Source: an uncultured Burkholderiales bacterium
Lineage (GTDB): Bacteria > Pseudomonadota > Gammaproteobacteria > Burkholderiales > Burkholderiaceae_E
Reading direction: 5' to 3'
NCBI GenBank assembly: GCA_903831925.1
Contig: CAIKZV010000461.1
Coordinates: 1-6,815 of the forward strand
DNA length: 6,815 nt
Shown here piece by piece: positions 6,212 to 6,815 of the stretch. The notes beneath the pieces are model-generated. The model had not been told where the DNA came from, ran no database searches, and saw nothing but the letters and a program-made list of their open reading frames with translations. How positions within the stretch are numbered: position 1 is the first letter of the stretch; every line of letters begins with the position of its first letter. A program made the translations under genes and the position numbers.

Positions 6212-6815
6212 TCATTCGTCTGTCCCTGATCGGTTAAGCCGGTTGAGAAAAAATCCTTTTTGTGCGGCCAGTCCGATGCATCGACCGACGTCGATCACGA
6301 GCGGTCCGTCGCGGCGCACCGTGACCTGCGCGGAGTCGCCTGGCGCGAGGGTATGCAGGCGGTCGCCATCAAAGGCCACCACCCCTGGTCCCTCGAAGCT
6401 GAAAGGCATATCAAATGGAAGGCGCTCGCACTGGCTGACCCGCACCGTGCCGAAGAGACCCGGCGATACAGGCACCTTCAAGGTTTGGCCACTGCCGAAG
6501 CGAAGCGCGAGTCCGCACTCGTCATCAAAGCCCACCGGATCCAGATAGCCGCCGATCGGCGACATACCCACCGCCCAGGGCTCGGCGCGGGTCAGAACGA
6601 GGGCTGCGAGTCGTTCGGGATCAAAGGGCAGCATGTTGCCGGTCGAATCGCCGCGCAGCAATACAGCGTCGATTACGCCCGAATCGATCCAGGCCCCGGT
6701 CTCCACATGAACGAGCTTGCAGCGAGCCCCAGCCTGCGATGCAGCGATTGCGCCGCAAGCCACCAGTCCTGCTGCCACGCCGGCGCTCGTTGCCTCGACC
6801 GCTACAGGAAAGACA
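6212..6815 (-). CDS. AcoX-like protein (ATP-NAD kinase-like fold), C-terminal part, cut by window edge
   Basis: Two hundred in-frame residues end with TGA at 6212-6214. The frame remains open to the right edge, so the start lies outside. A GTG at 6778 could be read as a start but has no well-placed ribosome site, and the residues before it (VFPVAVEATSAG) read as continuous with the protein, so I call it partial. By memory of the family the C-terminal half resembles AcoX and related NAD-kinase-like proteins: VGMSPIGGYLDPVG, then VPVSPGLFGTVRV, then GVVAFDGDRLHTLAPGD and GPLVIDVGRCIGLAA. These correspond to the SxIxGxxxPVG, PxxPGL and xVxxDGER-like stretches of AcoX. AcoX is often encoded with acetoin dehydrogenase genes, but its biochemical role is not established and no acetoin genes are visible here. 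The nucleotide-binding half expected upstream cannot be seen, so catalytic status is unknown. The neighbour downstream is the Rid protein. Assignment is moderate. Confidence 0.55.
   Translation of the reverse strand, partial: VFPVAVEATSAGVAAGLVACGAIAASQAGARCKLVHVETGAWIDSGVIDAVLLRGDSTGNMLPFDPERLAALVLTRAEPWAVGMSPIGGYLDPVGFDDECGLALRFGSGQTLKVPVSPGLFGTVRVSQCERLPFDMPFSFEGPGVVAFDGDRLHTLAPGDSAQVTVRRDGPLVIDVGRCIGLAAQKGFFLNRLNRSGTDE

Noticed and set aside
1..6815. Search for CRISPR arrays, tRNA/rRNA genes, insertion-sequence ends or long direct repeats
   Set aside because: None were seen by eye. Only short GC-rich inverted repeats in the intergenic gaps are present.

Overview
The window looks like part of a high-GC (about 60% by eye) bacterial chromosome, most plausibly from a betaproteobacterium or gammaproteobacterium. 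Evidence is the strong G/C bias at third codon positions, the AGGAG/GGAGG-type Shine-Dalgarno sites, tight ATGA gene overlaps, and the protein families present. The lineage cannot be fixed from the sequence alone.

Positions 1-5590 carry a plus-strand cluster. After a gene-free leader of about 260 bases comes a small MaoC-type hot-dog hydratase (264-737). A 109-base gap follows, then three tightly packed genes: a GltD-like FAD/NAD(P)H oxidoreductase with a two-cluster ferredoxin domain at its C-terminus (847-2691, TTG start), a fused gamma-alpha subunit of a 2-oxoacid:acceptor oxidoreductase (2688-4538), and its thiamine-diphosphate and Fe-S beta subunit (4535-5590). Both junctions among these three are 4-base ATGA overlaps. 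Together they form a self-contained enzyme. The alpha-beta part oxidatively decarboxylates a 2-oxoacid (2-oxoglutarate is the best guess) with CoA. The flavoprotein moves the electrons between Fe-S centres and NAD(P). The layout resembles the three-subunit 2-oxoglutarate:NADP+ oxidoreductase (KorABC) that I recall from Azoarcus evansii, where it supports anaerobic aromatic degradation. The substrate and electron direction here are inferred.

Positions 5690-6815 hold two minus-strand genes convergent with the cluster: a YjgF/YER057c/UK114 (Rid) protein with Met in place of the usual catalytic Arg, and, upstream of it, the C-terminal 200 residues of an AcoX-like protein (NAD-kinase-like fold) cut by the window edge. 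A GC-rich inverted repeat lies between the two convergent units. No RNA genes, mobile elements, CRISPR arrays or long repeats were seen. The most interesting content is the 2-oxoacid oxidoreductase with a dedicated flavoprotein module, followed by the atypical Rid protein next to the AcoX-like gene.
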